A DNA stretch of 14,647 bases from Acidobacteriota bacterium (GTDB lineage: Bacteria > Acidobacteriota > Terriglobia > Acidiferrales > UBA7541), in NCBI GenBank assembly GCA_028876695.1, contig JAGWRH010000109.1:1-14647 (forward strand), in the 5' to 3' direction. Below the pieces are notes generated by a model. It was given only the letters and a program-made list of their open reading frames with translations. It made no database searches and had not been told where the DNA came from. The translations under genes and the position numbers were made by a program. Positions within the stretch are counted from its first letter, which is position 1. Every line of letters begins with the position of its first letter. Shown in pieces: positions 1-7,611 of the stretch.

Positions 1-1
1 C

Positions 2-727
2 GCCGCGAACCGTTCCAGCTCCCTCTCGCAGTCGCTCGCGACACAGACTCAGCAAGCGAAGCAAAACGAGGATGTGTTAAGCCAGCGGTTGGCGAAAGCC
101 GAAGACACGAACGCGCAACTCCAGGGCGAGCTGAGCGTGGTGACCGATAAGATGAAGCTTACGGAAGGCGAGCTGACCCGAGCCCGTTACCAAACGAAGA
201 AGATCCGCGATGACGACGCGAAACAGTTGGCGACCCTGCAGAACGACGTGAATGGCGCGCTTGCCACCAAGGCGAACGTGGACGACGTCAACAAGCTCGG
301 CACCGACGTGACCGGCGTGAGGACGGATCTGGATGCCACCAAGAACAGCCTGAGCATGACGCGCGGCGAATTCGGCACCCTGATCGCCAAGAATCACGAT
401 CAGATCGAAGAGCTCCGCCGTCTGGGAGAGCGGGACTACTACGAGTTCACCATCGACCATAAGAACCGCCGCGAAAAAGTCGGCGATATCATGGTCGAGT
501 TGCGTGGCGTGAACGCGAAGAAGAATCTCTTCACCGTCTCTCTTTACGTGAACGATCAGCGATTTGACAAGCGCAACCGCTCCGTCGACGAACCGATCTA
601 CTTCTTTGCCGATAATAGCCACGCGCCGCTGGAGTTCACGGTTAACCAGGTGGGGAAAAACAAAATCTCGGGTTATCTGAGTGTGCCGAAGACGTACTCG
701 ACGCACGCGCAGGCATCCGGGAACTAA
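2..727 (+). CDS. Coiled-coil protein of unknown function, 5' end outside the window
   Basis: The reading frame is open from base 2 to a TAA at 725-727, giving 241 visible residues. An in-frame GTG at 74 exists, but the codons before it continue the same Ser/Gln/Thr-rich and then helical composition, so the gene almost certainly starts before the window. Up to about base 430 the protein is rich in Lys, Glu, Gln, Asp, Leu and Ala with heptad-like spacing (for example LQGELSVVTDKMKLTEGEL), typical of a long coiled coil. The last 100 residues, starting near RDYYEFTIDHKNRREKVGD, change to alternating hydrophobic and polar residues, as in a small beta-rich domain. No catalytic motif or transmembrane segment is visible, and any signal peptide would lie off the window. 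I do not recognise the family. An envelope or periplasmic structural role is only a guess. A strong terminator follows 43 bp after the stop. Confidence 0.8.
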   Translation, partial: AANRSSSLSQSLATQTQQAKQNEDVLSQRLAKAEDTNAQLQGELSVVTDKMKLTEGELTRARYQTKKIRDDDAKQLATLQNDVNGALATKANVDDVNKLGTDVTGVRTDLDATKNSLSMTRGEFGTLIAKNHDQIEELRRLGERDYYEFTIDHKNRREKVGDIMVELRGVNAKKNLFTVSLYVNDQRFDKRNRSVDEPIYFFADNSHAPLEFTVNQVGKNKISGYLSVPKTYSTHAQASGN

Positions 728-769
728 AGGCGAATTGCCGCAGCCTCTGGCGGGGTGCGGCGATCCAAC

Positions 770-810
770 AAAACGGGCGTCCGGTTCGATCCGGGCGCCC
801 GTTTTCTTTT
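770..810. terminator. Long hairpin terminator shared by convergent genes
   Basis: The arms at 770-784 and 791-805 form a 15-bp stem with one G-U wobble and a six-base TTCGAT loop. The stem starts with AAAA and ends with TTTT, and the plus strand continues CTTTT, giving a rho-independent terminator for the coiled-coil gene. The A-run at the foot of the stem becomes a T-run on the other strand. The small minus-strand gene stops at 812, so the same hairpin probably ends both transcripts. The U-tract is better on the plus strand. Confidence 0.85.
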
Positions 811-811
811 A

Positions 812-982
812 CTATTCCGCGCGTTTCAGGGCCCGCATCTTGCGGCTTAGAAACCTCTTCGAAAGCGACGGAAGCTTGTCGTGGGGCAGTTTCCCCTGTT
901 CATACAGTTTTAGCTTCGCCTTGGCCGTCTTGCGCCGGCGCCGCTGGCGCTTCTGAGCTACATACCGCTTGTCGTAAGCCAT
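812..982 (-). CDS. Small, highly basic protein (56 aa), unknown function
   Basis: The ATG is at 982. A GGAGG Shine-Dalgarno (minus-strand complement of 991-995) lies eight bases before it, and a promoter sits just upstream, so this start is well supported. The frame stays open upstream to 1090, but that extension has no ribosome binding site. The product is 56 residues, dominated by Lys and Arg, with a block KRQRRRRKTAKAKLKLYEQG (residues 11-30) and a basic tail ending KMRALKRAE. It has no Cys and no membrane segment. Such composition suggests binding to RNA, ribosome or DNA, but this is inference from charge alone. It looks like a genuine gene because promoter, ribosome binding site, start, stop and terminator are all correctly placed. 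I cannot name the family. Confidence 0.65.
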   Translation of the reverse strand: MAYDKRYVAQKRQRRRRKTAKAKLKLYEQGKLPHDKLPSLSKRFLSRKMRALKRAE

Positions 983-990
983 TCCCCATT

Positions 991-995
991 CCTCC
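991..995 (-). promoter_or_regulatory. Shine-Dalgarno of the 56-aa gene
   Basis: The minus strand reads GGAGG here, eight bases before the ATG at 982. It decides the start against the longer open frame reaching 1090. Confidence 0.7.
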
Positions 996-1013
996 CTCAA
1001 AGCCGAGCAATCG

Positions 1014-1041
1014 ATTGTAACGGACTCGAAAACGGATGCAA
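1014..1041 (-). promoter_or_regulatory. Candidate sigma70 promoter of the 56-aa gene
   Basis: On the minus strand a TTGCAT -35 box (1036-1041) is followed after 16 bases by a TACAAT -10 box (1014-1019). Transcription would begin near 1007, leaving a leader of about 25 bases that contains the GGAGG ribosome binding site. I saw no equally good promoter on the plus strand for nagA in the same 106-bp divergent gap. Confidence 0.5.
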
Positions 1042-1088
1042 AGCTCGCGTGCGATTTTGAGGTGGAATTCGGGTAGCATCGGTAAATC

Positions 1089-2264
1089 ATGGCCGCAACG
1101 GTCGTTCATGCCAGCCGCATTCTGACGCCCGAAGAGGAACTAACCGATAGCATTCTGGTGGTCGAGGACGGCCGCATCGCGGCCATCGGCCATCGCGACG
1201 AAGTGCGCATTCCTTCCGGGGCCGTCGATCACGCGGCGAATGGCATGACGATCGTGCCCGGCTTCATCGACGTACACATTCATGGGGCCGGTGGACACGA
1301 CGTGATGGAAGCGAACGCCCGCGCGCTCGATCGTATCACGTCGACCGTGGCTCGCCACGGCACTACCTCGATCGTAGCTACAACGGTCACTGCGCCCATC
1401 GAAGATACCTGCCACTCGCTCGCGGGCATCGCGCGGTACATTGGGAAGCACGAACGATTGGACGGCGATGCTCGCCCGGCCGCCGAAATTCTCGGCATTC
1501 ATCTCGAAGGTCCATTCATCAGCAAAGCGAAACGCGGTGTTCATCCGCCAGAGTCCATTGCCAAGCCCTCCATCGAGACGTTCAACAAGCTGCTCGCCGC
1601 GGGCGATGGCCTGGTGAAAATCGTCACTGTCGCTCCGGAGCTATCGGGCGCCATCGAACTGATTGAAGCGATCGCGGCGGCGAAGGTCGTTCCGGCGCTA
1701 GGCCACACGGATGCGAATTACGATCAGGCACGCGCGGCGATTCACGCCGGCGCGCGGCACGCGGTCCATATGTACAACGCGATGCGTGCGTTCGAGCACC
1801 GCGATCCCGGCATCATTGGCGCTGTTCTCACCGATCCCGAAGTAACCGCTGAAGTCATCGCAGACGGGGTTCACGTCGCCGGCCCAGCGATCCAGATGCT
1901 CATCGGCTGCAAAGGCGTCGACACAGTCGTGCTGGTGAGCGACGGCATCGCCGCCACCGGAATGCCGGACGGAAATTATCGTCTCGGAAATTTCGAGGTC
2001 ACAGTGGAAGGGGGCGTGTGCCGCAACTCTGAAGGGAAGCTCGCTGGTAGCACGCTCACACTCGATCGCGCCGTCCGCAACCTAGTGGCGCTTGGGGTTT
2101 CGCTGCAGGATGCCATACGCATGGCCACGATTTTGCCCGCGCGCCGCCTGGGCCTCGCCGGGAAGAAAGGCATCATTGCCGTTGGGGCAGATGCCGACCT
2201 GGTGGCGCTCACTCCCGACCTGCGCGTCGTCGGCGTGATGACCCGCGGGTCGCGTTTCGCTTAG
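1089..2264 (+). CDS. nagA: N-acetylglucosamine-6-phosphate deacetylase
   Basis: NagA hydrolyses GlcNAc-6-phosphate to glucosamine-6-phosphate and acetate in the cytoplasm, feeding amino-sugar catabolism or cell-wall recycling. The 391 residues match the family's usual length. Amidohydrolase landmarks appear in order: HIHGAGG with the metal-binding pair H63/H65, HLEGPF (metal ligand E140), LGHT (H206), HMYNAM (H227), DGVH (H262), the catalytic aspartate in VSDG (D285) and LAGS (318-321). The HxH pair is present, whereas E. coli NagA has a Q-x-N sequence there; this points to the binuclear-metal type of the family known from Bacillus. The ATG at 1089 gives the normal N-terminal beta strand (ILTPEEELTDSILVVEDGRI). 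The Shine-Dalgarno before it is weak. No nagB, kinase or transporter lies next to it, so here it is a single-gene unit. Confidence 0.95.
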   Translation: MAATVVHASRILTPEEELTDSILVVEDGRIAAIGHRDEVRIPSGAVDHAANGMTIVPGFIDVHIHGAGGHDVMEANARALDRITSTVARHGTTSIVATTVTAPIEDTCHSLAGIARYIGKHERLDGDARPAAEILGIHLEGPFISKAKRGVHPPESIAKPSIETFNKLLAAGDGLVKIVTVAPELSGAIELIEAIAAAKVVPALGHTDANYDQARAAIHAGARHAVHMYNAMRAFEHRDPGIIGAVLTDPEVTAEVIADGVHVAGPAIQMLIGCKGVDTVVLVSDGIAATGMPDGNYRLGNFEVTVEGGVCRNSEGKLAGSTLTLDRAVRNLVALGVSLQDAIRMATILPARRLGLAGKKGIIAVGADADLVALTPDLRVVGVMTRGSRFA

Positions 2265-2280
2265 TATCGACCCAGGAAAG

Positions 2281-2556
2281 CTACGGGTTCGCGCTCGAAT
2301 ATCCGGCGTGAAGTGGGACGTTTAGTTCTTCCGCGAACTGGTAGGGATCAAAAGGGCTGCATGCGAAGTATCGGCCATTCACCATCAGGGTAGGAACTTT
2401 GCGCCGGCCGTTGTTCACGCGCACGACCAGATCCGCGGCCTCGGGAAACTCATCTATATTGAATTCGCGGTACGCCACTCCGTGCTCTTCGAGAAAACTT
2501 TTCGCTCGGCGGCAATCGGCGCACCAGCGCGTACAATACACAATAATTTCAGCCAT
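2281..2556 (-). CDS. Glutaredoxin-like thiol-disulfide protein
   Basis: This is a 91-residue thioredoxin-fold protein. It shows the opening strand IIVYCTRWCADC with the active-site motif C12-A-D-C15, the strand V-A-Y-R-E-F-N-I-D typical of glutaredoxins, and the cis-proline turn VPTLMVNG (P55). An extra Cys sits at position 8 and another near 66. I chose the ATG at 2556 because the only longer start is a TTG at 2601 that adds an arginine-rich tail outside the fold. It is the last gene of the ATP synthase operon, 59 bp after atpC, and its end nearly meets the end of nagA. A small hairpin (5-bp stem, 2564-2579) lies just before its start. It probably reduces disulfides or mixed disulfides in the cytoplasm; the partner is unknown. 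An NrdH-like role cannot be excluded. Confidence 0.85.
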   Translation of the reverse strand: MAEIIVYCTRWCADCRRAKSFLEEHGVAYREFNIDEFPEAADLVVRVNNGRRKVPTLMVNGRYFACSPFDPYQFAEELNVPLHAGYSSANP

Positions 2557-2615
2557 TTTTCGCGGTCTCAGTTCAGACCTACCCAAAATCCGAGCGGCCA
2601 ACCCAATGTTCGTGC

Positions 2616-3059
2616 TTAAGATACCGGTCTTCCCTCACCTGCAGCGCCGCCTACCTTCGATACCGCCTGCAAGCGCACCAGCGCTCGTTGAAGCGCCAAT
2701 TCCGCCCGCTGCCAATCCTCGAATCCCGGAGCCGCTTTCGAGAGTTCCGATTGCGCGCGCTCCCGCGCACGCTCGGTCCGCGCCACGTCGATTTCCTCCG
2801 CGCGCTCGGCTACTTCCGCCAGCACGATCACGCGATGCGGCAGCACCTCTGCATAGCCGTTGATTACGCTCAGGAAGCGCGTCTCGGAATCCTTGCGATA
2901 TGAAAGGACGCCGATGCCCAATTCCGTGATCAGCGGCGCGTGTCCCGGCAGAATTCCGAGATAGCCTTCTTTCCCCGGAATTTCGACGGTCTGCACAGTT
3001 TCCTCGAGCACGTGCCGCTCGGGCGTCACGATTTGAAGTTCAAGTGCGTCTGTGGCCAT
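2616..3059 (-). CDS. atpC: ATP synthase F1 subunit epsilon
   Basis: Epsilon sits on the central stalk, links gamma to the c-ring and can inhibit ATP hydrolysis. The 147-residue product has the N-terminal beta-sandwich, with VTPERHVL at 11-18 and the family hallmark GYLGILPGHAPLIT at 32-45. A C-terminal helical hairpin follows at about 86-135, rich in Ala, Arg and Glu. The last dozen residues are a Gly/Ala-rich tail slightly longer than usual. The ATG at 3059 has a GAGG stretch very close before it. The gene lies 32 bp after atpD, in the normal beta-epsilon order. Confidence 0.96.
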   Translation of the reverse strand: MATDALELQIVTPERHVLEETVQTVEIPGKEGYLGILPGHAPLITELGIGVLSYRKDSETRFLSVINGYAEVLPHRVIVLAEVAERAEEIDVARTERARERAQSELSKAAPGFEDWQRAELALQRALVRLQAVSKVGGAAGEGRPVS

Positions 3060-3091
3060 TCCTCAGTCCGATTGAACGCTCAGCTCGCCGG

Positions 3092-4540
3092 TTATGCTAC
3101 CGCCGCCAGCTTCGCCCCTTTTTCGCGAGCCTCTTCGATCGTGCCCACATAATAGAACGCCTGCTCCGGCAGATCGTCGTGCTTTCCTTCGACGATCTCC
3201 TTGAATCCACGAATCGTGTCCTCGATCTTCACGTATTTACCTTCGATGCCCGTGAACTGCGCCGCCACGAAGAACGGTTGTGACAGGAACCGCTGAATTC
3301 TGCGCGCGCGCGCCACGGTCTGCTTGTCTTCATCGGAAAGTTCCTCGATGCCCAGGATCGCGATGATGTCCTGCAGCTCTTTGTAACGCTGCAGCACGGC
3401 TTTCACGGCGCGCGCGACCGTGTAATGCTCCTGCCCCAAAATGCGCGGATCGAGAATGCGCGAGTAGCTGGCCAGCGGATCGACGGCGGGATAAATGCCC
3501 AATTCCGAAATCTGCCGGCTCAGATTGGTCGTAGCGTCCAGGTGCGTGAACGTGGCTGCGGGCGCAGGGTCCGTGTAATCGTCCGCGGGCACGTAGATGG
3601 CCTGCACGGAAGTGATCGATCCATGCTTGGTCGAAGTGATGCGCTCTTGCAGTTCGCCAATTTCAGTGTTCAAGTTCGGCTGGTATCCCACGGCCGAAGG
3701 CATGCGGCCGAGCAGAGCCGAAACCTCGGAGCCGGCCTGCACGAACCGGAAAATATTGTCGATGAAGAGCAGCACGTCCAAATGCTCCTCGTCGCGGAAA
3801 TATTCAGCCACAGTCAATCCCGTCAATCCAACTCGCAGGCGCGCGCCGGGCGGTTCGGTCATCTGCCCGTATATCAGCGCGCAGCGCGATTTTTCGAAGT
3901 TGCCAGGCTCGATGACGCCCGACTCCTGGAATTCGAGCCACAGGTCGTTGCCTTCGCGGGTGCGCTCGCCCACGCCCGCGAAAACGGAAACGCCGCCGTG
4001 TTTCATCGCGACATTGTTGATCAGCTCCTGAATCAGCACGGTCTTGCCCACGCCCGCGCCGCCGAACAGCCCGATTTTGCCGCCCTTCAGGTAAGGCTCC
4101 AGCAAATCCACGACCTTAATGCCTGTCTCGAACATTTCGAGCGTCGTGGACTGATCTTCGAGCGACGGCGCCGGCCGGTGAATTGGATAATGCTTTTCGG
4201 TCTGGATCGGGCCGAGCTTGTCCACAGGCTCGCCCAGCACGTTCATCACGCGTCCCAGCGTCGGACGCCCGACGGGAACGGAAATCGCCTCGCCCAGGTC
4301 CTCCGCCTTCATTCCGCGAATCATCCCCTCGGTGGGCTTCATCGCCACGCAACGTACGCGCCCTTCGCCCAGATGCTGCGCCACTTCCGCAATCAAGTCG
4401 ATTGGCTCGGGCACGTCAAAGCCCTCGCTTTTGATACGCACAGCGTTGTGAATCAGCGGTAGATGGCCCTCTTCAAACTGGACATCCACTACCGGGCCGA
4501 TCACCTCGACCACTTGCCCAATCTTGCTTCCGTCTGCCAT
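3092..4540 (-). CDS. atpD: ATP synthase F1 subunit beta (catalytic)
   Basis: Beta carries the catalytic nucleotide sites of F1. The 482 residues are the usual length. Visible landmarks are the P-loop GGAGVGKT (160-167), the GERTREGND segment with catalytic glutamate E192, Walker B LLFIDNI (257-263), GSEVSALLGRMPSAVGYQP, ERITSTKHGSITSVQAIYVP and the DELSEED-loop equivalent EELSDED (399-405). All key residues are present. The ATG at 4540 has an AGGAGA ribosome binding site five bases before it. One small oddity is NLNTEIGELQ after GYQP, where many bacteria have T-L-A-T-x-x-G-x-L-Q. Confidence 0.98.
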   Translation of the reverse strand: MADGSKIGQVVEVIGPVVDVQFEEGHLPLIHNAVRIKSEGFDVPEPIDLIAEVAQHLGEGRVRCVAMKPTEGMIRGMKAEDLGEAISVPVGRPTLGRVMNVLGEPVDKLGPIQTEKHYPIHRPAPSLEDQSTTLEMFETGIKVVDLLEPYLKGGKIGLFGGAGVGKTVLIQELINNVAMKHGGVSVFAGVGERTREGNDLWLEFQESGVIEPGNFEKSRCALIYGQMTEPPGARLRVGLTGLTVAEYFRDEEHLDVLLFIDNIFRFVQAGSEVSALLGRMPSAVGYQPNLNTEIGELQERITSTKHGSITSVQAIYVPADDYTDPAPAATFTHLDATTNLSRQISELGIYPAVDPLASYSRILDPRILGQEHYTVARAVKAVLQRYKELQDIIAILGIEELSDEDKQTVARARRIQRFLSQPFFVAAQFTGIEGKYVKIEDTIRGFKEIVEGKHDDLPEQAFYYVGTIEEAREKGAKLAAVA

Positions 4541-4545
4541 GAAAT

Positions 4546-4551
4546 TCTCCT
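4546..4551 (-). promoter_or_regulatory. Shine-Dalgarno of atpD
   Basis: The minus strand reads AGGAGA five bases before the atpD ATG. It is one of the strongest ribosome binding sites in the operon, fitting the three copies of beta needed per F1. Confidence 0.7.
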
Positions 4552-4579
4552 AAACTTGCGCGCTTTTGCGGTCGCGCCC

Positions 4580-5515
4580 CTACGACATCGCCGACGCCGC
4601 CCCGCTCACGATCTCGATCAACTCCTTCGTGATGCTCGCCTGTCTGGCCTTGTTCATCTCCAGCGTTAGCCGGTCGATTAACTCAGACGCGTTCCGCGTA
4701 GCCGAATCCATCGCCGTCATGCGCGCGGCGTGTTCCGCCGCCGCCGATTCCAGCAGGATGCGGAAAACCTCGGAATCCAGGTATCGCGGCACCAGATGAT
4801 CGAAAATTTCGTTCACTGGCTCTTCGTAGATGTAATCGACCAGCATCCCTTGCCCGGCGGGCGCCAGGTCCTGCGGAAGCGATTCGCTCCTCGCCGTTCC
4901 CGCTTCTGCGACGATTTCCTCCGCTTGCGATCCCAGTATCGCGGGATCGACAGGGAGGAGTTTTTCCACCCTCAATCGCTGAACCAGCACGTTTTTGAAC
5001 TCGTTGTACACGGCGTAAACCGCATCCACGTCCTTGTTCGCGTACATCTCAGCAATTTTCGACGCGATCTCTTTGGCCTTCGAATATTCAACTTTGCTTG
5101 AGACGTTCAGGTATTCGGCCGTTAGTCGCCAGCCGCGCTTGCGCAGCGTATCGCGCCCTTTCTTCCCGATCGCGATCCCTTCAATCTGTTTCGATGAATT
5201 CTCGCGCGCAAATGCGCTCGCCCGGCGCAGCACGTTGGTGTTGAATGCGCCGCATAAGCTGCGATCGCCGGTCAGCACCACGATCACAATCTTTTCTTCG
5301 GGACGCCGCTCCAGCAGCGGGTGAACGGTGCTTTCCATGCGCGCCGCCGCCGACCGCAGCACGCGCACGATCTCGTGGGCGTACGGCCGCGCCGCGAACA
5401 CCCCCTCCTGCGCCCGCCGCAGCTTCGCCGCGGCGACGAACTTCATCGCGCGGGTAATTTGCTGCGTGCTTTTGACGGAGCGGATCCGGCGGCGATAGTC
5501 GATCAGTGTCGGCAT
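4580..5515 (-). CDS. atpG: ATP synthase F1 subunit gamma (rotor shaft)
   Basis: Gamma is the rotating coiled-coil shaft inside the alpha3-beta3 ring. The N-terminal helix is typical (RIRSVKSTQQITRAMKFVAA, 11-30), followed by LTGDRSLCGAFN (81-92) and the conserved C-terminal helix with NKARQASITKELIEIVSGAA (288-307). At 311 residues it is about 20 longer than common bacterial gamma subunits. The extra length lies around residues 193-222, a Glu/Ala/Gly/Pro-rich stretch before VDYIYEEP. The only cysteine is C88, so it lacks the dithiol switch known in chloroplast gamma. The gene starts 12 bp after atpA stops; its ribosome binding site is weak, suggesting translational coupling. Confidence 0.97.
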   Translation of the reverse strand: MPTLIDYRRRIRSVKSTQQITRAMKFVAAAKLRRAQEGVFAARPYAHEIVRVLRSAAARMESTVHPLLERRPEEKIVIVVLTGDRSLCGAFNTNVLRRASAFARENSSKQIEGIAIGKKGRDTLRKRGWRLTAEYLNVSSKVEYSKAKEIASKIAEMYANKDVDAVYAVYNEFKNVLVQRLRVEKLLPVDPAILGSQAEEIVAEAGTARSESLPQDLAPAGQGMLVDYIYEEPVNEIFDHLVPRYLDSEVFRILLESAAAEHAARMTAMDSATRNASELIDRLTLEMNKARQASITKELIEIVSGAASAMS

Positions 5516-5527
5516 CGGCGATCGTTA

Positions 5528-7063
5528 TCAATCGGCGGCAGCGGCCATGCTTGCCTTGAAGCGCTCCTTAAACGCTTCCAGCGACCTGATCATCTCCGCC
5601 TGCAGCGCATCATCGATCGCTTTCTTTTCCCGCAGCGTCTTAAACACATTCGGGAAGTTCGTTTCCACAAACGGGTACAGCTCGCGCTCGAACCGCCGAA
5701 CTTCGGAGATCTCCAAATCGTCCAGGTAGCCGCGGCCGCCCGCGAAAACGATCAGTACCTGCTTTTCGACCGCCAAGGGCTGGAATTGGTCCTGTTTCAG
5801 CACTTCCACGAGCCGCTGACCTCGCGCCAGTTGTGCCTGGGTCGCTTTATCGAGCTGCTCGGAGCCGAATTGCGCGAACGCCGCGAGCTCGCGATACTGC
5901 GCCATATCCAGCCGCAGCGTGCCCGCCACTTTCTTCATCGCTTTCGTCTGCGCGTTTCCGCCGACGCGGCTTACGGAAATACCCGCGTTGATGGCAGGCC
6001 GAATCCCCGCGTTGAACAGGTCGGCTTCCAGATAAATCTGCCCGTCGGTAATCGAAATCACGTTCGTCGGGATATACGCGGAGACGTCGCCTGCTTGCGT
6101 TTCGATTACCGGCAGTGCCGTTAGTGAACCCGCGCCCAGCGAGTCGCTCAATTTCGCCGCGCGCTCGAGCAATCGCGAGTGCAGAAAGAAAACGTCGCCG
6201 GGGTAGGCCTCGCGCCCCGGCGGGCGGCGCAGCAGGAGCGAAATCTCGCGATACGATTGCGCGTGTTTCGAAAGATCGTCGTAGAAACAGACAGCGTGGC
6301 GTTTCGTATCGCGGAAGTATTCGCCGATTGCGGCAGCGGCGAACGGAGCGATGTATTGCATGGTGGCCGGTTCGGAAGCGGATGCCGAAACCACCACGCT
6401 ATAATCCATCGCGCCGTAATCCGTGAGCGTTTTCACCACCTGTGCAACCGTCGAACGCTTCTGCCCGATCGCGCAGTAGATGCAGATCAGGTCCCCGCCC
6501 TTTTGGTTCAAAATCGTATCCAGAATGATGGCGGTTTTCCCTGTTTGCCGGTCGCCGATGATCAGCTCGCGTTGTCCCCGGCCGATCGGAATCATCGAGT
6601 CGATAGCTTTGATTCCGGTCTGCACCGGTTCGCGCACCGGCTGGCGATCCACCACGCCCGGCGCGAGCCGCTCGAGCGGATTGCGCTCCTGCGTTACGAT
6701 CGGACCCTTGTCGTCGATGGGCTGTCCGAGCGGGTTGACGATCCTGCCGATCAGCGCGTCACCCACCGGAACGGACATGATTTTCTTCGTCCGTTTCACC
6801 GTGTCGCCTTCGCGAATTTCTGTGTAGTCGCCGAGCAACACTGCTCCGACTTGATCTTCTTCCAGGTTCAGCGCGATCCCGAACACGCCGTGCGAAAATT
6901 CCAGCATCTCGCCGGCCATGCAACGGTCCAGGCCGTGAATGCGCGCGATGCCGTCGCCGACCGAAATCACCGAGCCGACTTCCTCGACTGCGACGGTCTG
7001 CTGATAGTTTTCAATCTGCTCGCGCAATATGCTGGTGATTTCGTCCGCTTTGATATTCGCCAT
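5528..7063 (-). CDS. atpA: ATP synthase F1 subunit alpha
   Basis: Alpha forms the F1 hexamer with beta and carries the non-catalytic nucleotide sites. At 511 residues it is normal length. It shows the N-terminal segment that meets delta (about 1-25), the P-loop GDRQTGKT (170-177), the Walker-B-like strand VCFYDDLSKHA (258-268), the conserved RRPPGREAYPGDVFFLHSRLLERA region from about 279, and the arginine-finger motif SVSRVGG with R366. The ATG at 7063 is preceded at suitable distance by GGAG, which overlaps the atpH stop codon (minus strand TAGGAGC). It lies 8 bp after atpH and 12 bp before atpG. Confidence 0.98.
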   Translation of the reverse strand: MANIKADEITSILREQIENYQQTVAVEEVGSVISVGDGIARIHGLDRCMAGEMLEFSHGVFGIALNLEEDQVGAVLLGDYTEIREGDTVKRTKKIMSVPVGDALIGRIVNPLGQPIDDKGPIVTQERNPLERLAPGVVDRQPVREPVQTGIKAIDSMIPIGRGQRELIIGDRQTGKTAIILDTILNQKGGDLICIYCAIGQKRSTVAQVVKTLTDYGAMDYSVVVSASASEPATMQYIAPFAAAAIGEYFRDTKRHAVCFYDDLSKHAQSYREISLLLRRPPGREAYPGDVFFLHSRLLERAAKLSDSLGAGSLTALPVIETQAGDVSAYIPTNVISITDGQIYLEADLFNAGIRPAINAGISVSRVGGNAQTKAMKKVAGTLRLDMAQYRELAAFAQFGSEQLDKATQAQLARGQRLVEVLKQDQFQPLAVEKQVLIVFAGGRGYLDDLEISEVRRFERELYPFVETNFPNVFKTLREKKAIDDALQAEMIRSLEAFKERFKASMAAAAD

Positions 7064-7071
7064 TCGTGCTC

Positions 7072-7611
7072 CTATTCCGATTCGAGCCGCTCGCGCAGCC
7101 GGTTGAGTTGCTCGCGCACGGAACCGTCGTAAACAATCGATCCGACGCGCACCACCGCTCCGCCGAGCAGCGACGCGTCCTCGCGAAAACGTGCTTCGAT
7201 CTTCTTGCCGGTCCGCTGCTCGAGCGCCGCCGTCAGTTCGCGCCGCTCGCCGGCGCTTAACTCTCGCGCCGAGGTCACTTCGGCGTCCGCTATGCCCAGC
7301 CGTGCATTCAGCGTCTCGTGAAACACCTGATGGATCTCGCGGAGCATTTCCGTGCGGCCGTGATCGATCAGCAGGAAAACGAAATTCCGCACCGCCGACG
7401 CGAGATTCATGCGCCTGGCCAATTCATCCACGATCTTGCGCTTCAGTTCCGGCGTAACGGCCGGTGACTCCAGCACGTTGCGCAATTCCGCCGATTCCCC
7501 AAAGCCAGCGACGAACGCCGCCAAATCCCCTCGCACGCGCTCTGCGTTGTCTTCATCGAGCGCCGCATCGGCGAGCGCCGCCGCGTAGCGGGATGCAACC
7601 GCTTCGCTCAA
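7072..7611 (-). CDS. atpH: ATP synthase F1 subunit delta (OSCP-like)
   Basis: Delta joins the top of F1 to the b subunits of the peripheral stalk. The protein (179 aa) begins SEAVASRYAAALADAA, the usual delta N-terminus. LLIDHGRTEMLREIHQVF follows at about 80-97, and the C-terminal strand GGAVVRVGSIVYDGSVREQL at 150-169 is characteristic. The start is a TTG at 7611: a strong AGGAG (7618-7622 on the complement) lies six bases before it, and no ATG fits. The frame is open far upstream, but that part is out-of-frame reading of atpF. The TTG overlaps the TGA of atpF (TTGA), so translation is probably coupled. Confidence 0.93.
   Translation of the reverse strand: MSEAVASRYAAALADAALDEDNAERVRGDLAAFVAGFGESAELRNVLESPAVTPELKRKIVDELARRMNLASAVRNFVFLLIDHGRTEMLREIHQVFHETLNARLGIADAEVTSARELSAGERRELTAALEQRTGKKIEARFREDASLLGGAVVRVGSIVYDGSVREQLNRLRERLESE

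Noticed and set aside
2247..2273. GGGTCG...CGACCC hairpin across the end of nagA, as a shared terminator with the glutaredoxin-like gene
   Set aside because: The stem is only six base pairs with a 15-base loop, and no T-run follows on either strand, so it is not a credible intrinsic terminator. How these convergent transcripts end stays unclear.
3425..4462. 345-residue open frame on the plus strand opposite atpD
   Set aside because: It lies entirely antisense to a certain atpD gene. Its Arg/His/Gln/Leu-rich composition is what reverse reading of a GC-rich gene gives, and no ribosome binding site is evident.
6179..7132. 317-residue open frame on the plus strand opposite atpA
   Set aside because: Shadow of atpA, with the same antisense composition and no recognisable motif.
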